Of a DNA stretch of 9,908 bases, positions 7,733 through 9,908 are shown in pieces. This stretch comes from Roseburia sp. GTDB taxonomy: Bacteria; Bacillota; Clostridia; Lachnospirales; Lachnospiraceae. The position numbers and the translations under genes were made by a program. The stretch's first letter is position 1. Every line of letters starts with the position of its first letter. The notes beneath the pieces were generated by a model, which had not been told where the DNA came from, did not search any database, and saw only the letters and a program-made list of their open reading frames with translations. The stretch spans positions 1 through 9,908 of the forward strand of contig JAGASC010000166.1 of the NCBI GenBank assembly GCA_017621905.1, written 5' to 3'.

Positions 7733-8949
7733 GGCTGGAAAATTTTTGTGAAATAGAACCAAAAGTTCAATATATTCCGGAGTATGACCCGAAGCCGTCT
7801 ACGGCTTGGTACGGAATAAAAGCACTTTGGTACGAGGGTGCAGCATATCAGGGAAAAAAAACAAAAGTTTTTGCATACATAGGTTATCCGGAAATGAAAG
7901 AAGGACAAAAGGTTCCAGCGGTGGTACTGGTACATGGCGGTGGTGGACATGCATTCGCGGAATGGATTAAAAAGTGGAATCAAAGAGGGTTTGCTGCTAT
8001 TGCTATGGATACCACCGGCTATTTCCCGAATGAAAAATGGAGAGGTCTTGTCGGGACAGAAGAAGCGCCGGAGGAGCCAAAGTATACACATGATTTATAT
8101 GGTGAGTTGGAAGAAGAAGGGTATCGCACGGGTCCGGATAAGGAGGTAAGCGAAAAGGAATGTGAAAAACCTTTGGGTGATCAGTGGCTTTATCATGGTG
8201 TTGTTGATATCATTCTGGCACATAATATTCTGCGGAGTGATTCTCACATTATGCTTGAACAAATTGGAATTGCCGGGATATCCTGGGGAGCAGTGATTAC
8301 ATCGCTTGCTATAGGTTATGATCTTCGTTATGCATTTGCAATTCCAGTGTATGGAAGTGCGTATCTGGATTATTTGCCGGCGCCGCAGCTGCCTCAGATT
8401 TTCAGAGAACCATTAGTAAAAAAAGCCTGGAGTGCGGCAGAACGATTAGGAAATGTCAATTTCCCGGTTTTGTGGCAGTGTTGGTGCTACGACACCTGTT
8501 TTTCAATCGGCGCCAACAGCCTGTCATACCAGGCTACGAAAAAAAGCGATTCTTTCCTTTGTATGTTGCCGGATTTTGGACATGGACACCTTTCGGCATG
8601 GAATGCGCCGGAAGGATATCGTTTTGCAAGTAGTATTATAAATGGTAAATTACCTTTGATAAAACCGGTAACCGAACCGGAAGATTTTGGAAACATATCC
8701 TTTGAAATAGCGATACCGGAAGATTTTACAGATATAGCGGCAGAGATTTATTATCTTACCGAACCTGCGGAATATGATAAAAACAACAGAATGACGAAGG
8801 AATGGAAGGGGGCAAAAGCGGAAATAACTAACAGTTGTGTTTCCGGTACGGTTCCGGAAGAGGCTTATTGTTATTTTGTTGAGCTGAAAGGGTTTGCCAA
8901 AGGAGAATGCTATATTTCTGATACTGCTTTGGTGGAACATGTCAGGTAG
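7729..8949 (+). CDS. Alpha/beta-hydrolase esterase (acetyl xylan esterase/dienelactone hydrolase-like) with C-terminal extension
   Basis: A 406-residue cytoplasmic protein; AAGAGGGGG at 7713-7721 precedes an ATG that overlaps the GH78 stop. The alpha/beta-hydrolase fold is clear: an oxyanion-hole region LVHGGGGHA (67-75), nucleophile elbow GISWG with Ser185, a CWCYDTCFSIGANS stretch with Asp255 where relatives have TNDxxF, and PDFGHGH (281-287) with His285 or His287 completing the triad. Relatives in carbohydrate loci remove acetyl or other acyl groups from sugars. Residues from about 320 form an extra beta-rich domain (EIAIPEDFTDIAAEIYYLTE onwards), outside the usual single hydrolase domain. 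It is the last gene of the operon: 211 bp of non-coding sequence follow. Together with the two upstream SGNH-type esterases, it suggests a heavily acylated substrate. The exact acyl group and sugar cannot be read from the sequence. Confidence 0.87.
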   Translation: MRLENFCEIEPKVQYIPEYDPKPSTAWYGIKALWYEGAAYQGKKTKVFAYIGYPEMKEGQKVPAVVLVHGGGGHAFAEWIKKWNQRGFAAIAMDTTGYFPNEKWRGLVGTEEAPEEPKYTHDLYGELEEEGYRTGPDKEVSEKECEKPLGDQWLYHGVVDIILAHNILRSDSHIMLEQIGIAGISWGAVITSLAIGYDLRYAFAIPVYGSAYLDYLPAPQLPQIFREPLVKKAWSAAERLGNVNFPVLWQCWCYDTCFSIGANSLSYQATKKSDSFLCMLPDFGHGHLSAWNAPEGYRFASSIINGKLPLIKPVTEPEDFGNISFEIAIPEDFTDIAAEIYYLTEPAEYDKNNRMTKEWKGAKAEITNSCVSGTVPEEAYCYFVELKGFAKGECYISDTALVEHVR

Positions 8950-9004
8950 GAATAACAAAAAACCAGGACGAAAAAATATCACACACGTGTATAAAATTCT
9001 TTAC

Positions 9005-9035
9005 AGAGGTCTCGGTATAAATTTTTACAAATATG
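9005..9035 (+). repeat. Imperfect direct repeat, copy 1
   Basis: A 31-base unit whose core is CTCGGTATAAATTTTTACAA (9011-9030). It matches copy 2, exactly 101 bases downstream, at 25 of 31 positions, and all six differences are transitions (A/G or C/T). The offset is not a multiple of three, so it is not one repeated coding segment in a single frame. Confidence 0.7.
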
Positions 9036-9041
9036 TTAAGC

Positions 9042-9060
9042 AGTCGTATTTTATTCGACT
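9042..9060 (+). other. Small hairpin AGTCG/CGACT in the leader
   Basis: AGTCG (9042-9046) and CGACT (9056-9060) form a 5-bp stem with the 9-base AT-rich loop TATTTTATT. No clean T-tract follows, so it is a poor terminator; it may be part of leader RNA structure or chance. Confidence 0.3.
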
Positions 9061-9081
9061 TGTTTGGGCGAGTGGGTTCAG

Positions 9082-9091
9082 AAGGAGGTGA
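9082..9091 (+). promoter_or_regulatory. Orphan strong Shine-Dalgarno sequence
   Basis: AAGGAGGTGA is an almost ideal match to the anti-Shine-Dalgarno, but the following 15 bases hold no ATG, GTG or TTG at useful spacing; the next ATG is at 9118, too far away. It may be left over from a lost gene start or act as a ribosome standby site for the gene at 9161. Confidence 0.5.
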
Positions 9092-9105
9092 CAACAGTAG
9101 AGATA

Positions 9106-9136
9106 AAAGACCTCGGTATGAATTTTTGCAAATATA
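9106..9136 (+). repeat. Imperfect direct repeat, copy 2
   Basis: Second copy of the 31-base unit, core CTCGGTATGAATTTTTGCAA (9112-9131). It ends 12 bases before the AGGAGG of the surface-protein gene. Its AGACCTC (9108-9114) is the exact reverse complement of GAGGTCT (9006-9012) in copy 1, so the two copies could pair in the transcript. Confidence 0.7.
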
Positions 9137-9147
9137 TGATTGATAAC

Positions 9148-9163
9148 AGGAGGTTATATTGTG
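9148..9163 (+). promoter_or_regulatory. Ribosome binding site fixing a GTG start
   Basis: AGGAGG at 9148-9153, seven bases before GTG at 9161. Translation from this GTG gives a textbook signal peptide (MKKFKKISMLFLMLV...), which settles both start and frame. Confidence 0.85.
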
Positions 9164-9908
9164 AAGAAATTCAAAAAAATTTCAATGTTGTTTCTTATGC
9201 TTGTAACATTGGTAGCTACAACGATTCCTGTGAGTGCAGCAACATGTACACAGGACGGCGTACAGATTACCTTAAAAACAGACAAGCAGAAGTATGCTTC
9301 GAATGAGAAGATTACTGCAGTGATTACTGCACAAAATATGAATGATTGTGAAGTGAAGAATGTATCTCTTGAATGCGTCGTTCCAAGCGGATATCAGGTG
9401 GAAGATGATGCATCTCTGAGCATTTCGAGTCTTTCACGCAATGGCGGCACCGCGACGCTCACAGTGGTTCTGGTGCCAAAGACAGTCGGAGCGCCGGCTA
9501 CCGGTGACAGCAATAATGTACTGTTTTGGAGTGTATTGGTGATTCTTGCTATTGTACTGCTGGCGGGAGTGTGCGTTCTACATCGCAAAAAGAACGGAAA
9601 ATTATTGTCTCTGTTCTTGTGCGCAGCCATGGTGATTTCGCTGATTCCTGTGAGTGCATTAGAAGTGAAAGCGGCAGATGCTACACGCACCGCAAAGGTT
9701 TCTGAAACAGTGGAGGTTGGAAGCAAAGAGTTGGTGATCGAAGGTAAAGTAACATATACGATCTCTGGAAATGATGTTGTGGCAGACAATTCCGGCGCAG
9801 GAAGCGGAGACGTTACCGGAGATGGCGGCAGCACCGGAAATACGGGAAATACCGGAAATGCGGGAGATAGTGGTAACACTGGAGACATCGAGGATAGCGG
9901 AAATACCG
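9161..9908 (+). CDS. Secreted/surface protein with two signal-like segments and an LPxTG-like anchor (3' truncated by window edge)
   Basis: An open frame from GTG at 9161 to the window end; 249 residues, no stop. Residues 1-26 are a signal peptide (KKFKK, hydrophobic core, cleavage after PVSA). Residues 27-110 look like a small extracellular beta-domain (YASNEKITAVITAQN, then SRNGGTATLTVVLVPK). Then come APATGDSNN (111-119), close to a sortase signal with Ala for Leu, a hydrophobic helix 120-140 and basic HRKKNGK: the layout of a cell-wall sorting signal that should end a protein. Instead a second hydrophobic segment follows directly (148-166, ending LIPVSA, then LEVKAA), then an extracellular-looking stretch (SETVEVGSKELVIEGKVTYT) and a Gly/Asn/Thr repeat. 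I do not recognise the family. It may be a fusion of two surface-protein genes or a two-helix membrane protein with both outer parts exposed. It is probably not functionally tied to the upstream operon, though a cell-surface role in glycan capture is possible. Confidence 0.8.
   Translation, partial: MKKFKKISMLFLMLVTLVATTIPVSAATCTQDGVQITLKTDKQKYASNEKITAVITAQNMNDCEVKNVSLECVVPSGYQVEDDASLSISSLSRNGGTATLTVVLVPKTVGAPATGDSNNVLFWSVLVILAIVLLAGVCVLHRKKNGKLLSLFLCAAMVISLIPVSALEVKAADATRTAKVSETVEVGSKELVIEGKVTYTISGNDVVADNSGAGSGDVTGDGGSTGNTGNTGNAGDSGNTGDIEDSGNT
9223..9238 (+). repeat. 16-bp exact direct repeat, copy 1 (first signal peptide end)
   Basis: GATTCCTGTGAGTGCA codes for the IPVSA end of the first signal peptide. 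The same 16 bases recur at 9643-9658, exactly 420 bp (140 codons) downstream and in the same frame. Confidence 0.85.
9643..9658 (+). repeat. 16-bp exact direct repeat, copy 2 (second signal-like segment end)
   Basis: Second copy of GATTCCTGTGAGTGCA, coding for IPVSA of the internal signal-like segment at residues 148-166. Confidence 0.85.
9836..9907 (+). repeat. 9-bp tandem repeat coding for Gly-Asn-Thr-type linker
   Basis: Eight degenerate 9-bp units of the form GGA-AAT-ACN code for GNT, GNT, GNA, GDS, GNT, GDI, EDS, GNT and reach the window edge. Low-complexity Gly-rich linkers like this join domains in surface proteins; the repeat probably continues beyond the window and may vary in copy number. 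Confidence 0.8.

Larger units (their letters stand above)
8950..9160. other. Intergenic region between operon end and surface-protein gene
   Basis: No supported gene. It is AT-rich and holds an 8-bp palindrome ACACGTGT (8983-8990), two copies of an imperfect direct repeat, a small hairpin, an orphan Shine-Dalgarno sequence, and the real ribosome binding site of the next gene at 9148-9153. A possible weak promoter is TTTACA (9024-9029), 17 bp, TATTTT (9047-9052). I see no convincing rho-independent terminator after the esterase stop, so read-through into the surface-protein gene is possible. Confidence 0.6.

Noticed and set aside
9042..9070. Rho-independent terminator after the operon
   Set aside because: The stem is only 5 bp with a 9-base loop and the following bases (TGTTTGGGCG) are not a T-tract.
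8894..9306. Two short + strand ORFs (8894-9091 and 9064-9306) sharing an LGxNFxKY motif
   Set aside because: They overlap the esterase end and the signal-peptide gene; the shared motif is just the translated DNA repeat, in different frames, with no credible start context.
9394..9888. Minus-strand proline-rich ORF of 164 residues
   Set aside because: It is the mirror of the Gly/Asn/Thr-coding repeat and the signal-like regions of the + strand gene, which has a clear ribosome binding site and signal peptide.

Overview
The window looks like a gut-type Clostridia genome, most likely Lachnospiraceae. This is inferred from moderate GC, strong AGGAGG-type ribosome binding sites, ATGA/GTGA gene overlaps and the protein families present; no marker gene fixes the taxon. 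All genes are on the + strand.

Positions 1-8949 read as one polycistronic carbohydrate-use operon that starts upstream of the window. In order it holds: the C-terminal part of a SASA/CE6-type O-acetylesterase; an SGNH/GDSL esterase whose frame breaks one codon before its catalytic serine motif; an RpiB/LacA/LacB-type sugar-phosphate isomerase with an altered active site and a C-terminal extension; a 1062-residue GH106-like glycosidase; an 840-residue GH78 alpha-L-rhamnosidase; and an alpha/beta-hydrolase esterase. Genes are 0-65 bp apart and two pairs overlap as ATGA. A 19-codon ORF sits before the GH106-like gene and overlaps its GTG start. The four complete enzymes show no signal peptide. 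The simplest reading is intracellular breakdown of an imported, acetylated, rhamnose-containing oligosaccharide, such as a pectin (rhamnogalacturonan) or decorated glycoside fragment: esterases remove acyl groups, rhamnosidases remove rhamnose, and an isomerase handles a sugar phosphate. The transporter and regulator must lie outside the window.

Positions 8950-9160 are non-coding and hold an imperfect direct repeat in which every mismatch is a transition, a small hairpin, and a strong Shine-Dalgarno sequence with no start codon after it.

From 9161 to the window end runs a GTG-initiated secreted or surface protein with no stop in the window. It has a signal peptide, a short extracellular domain, a degenerate LPxTG-like anchor with a transmembrane helix, then a second signal-peptide-like segment, another extracellular segment and a Gly-Asn-Thr repeat. 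The two signal-like segments share an exact in-frame 16-bp sequence, which suggests module duplication or gene fusion.
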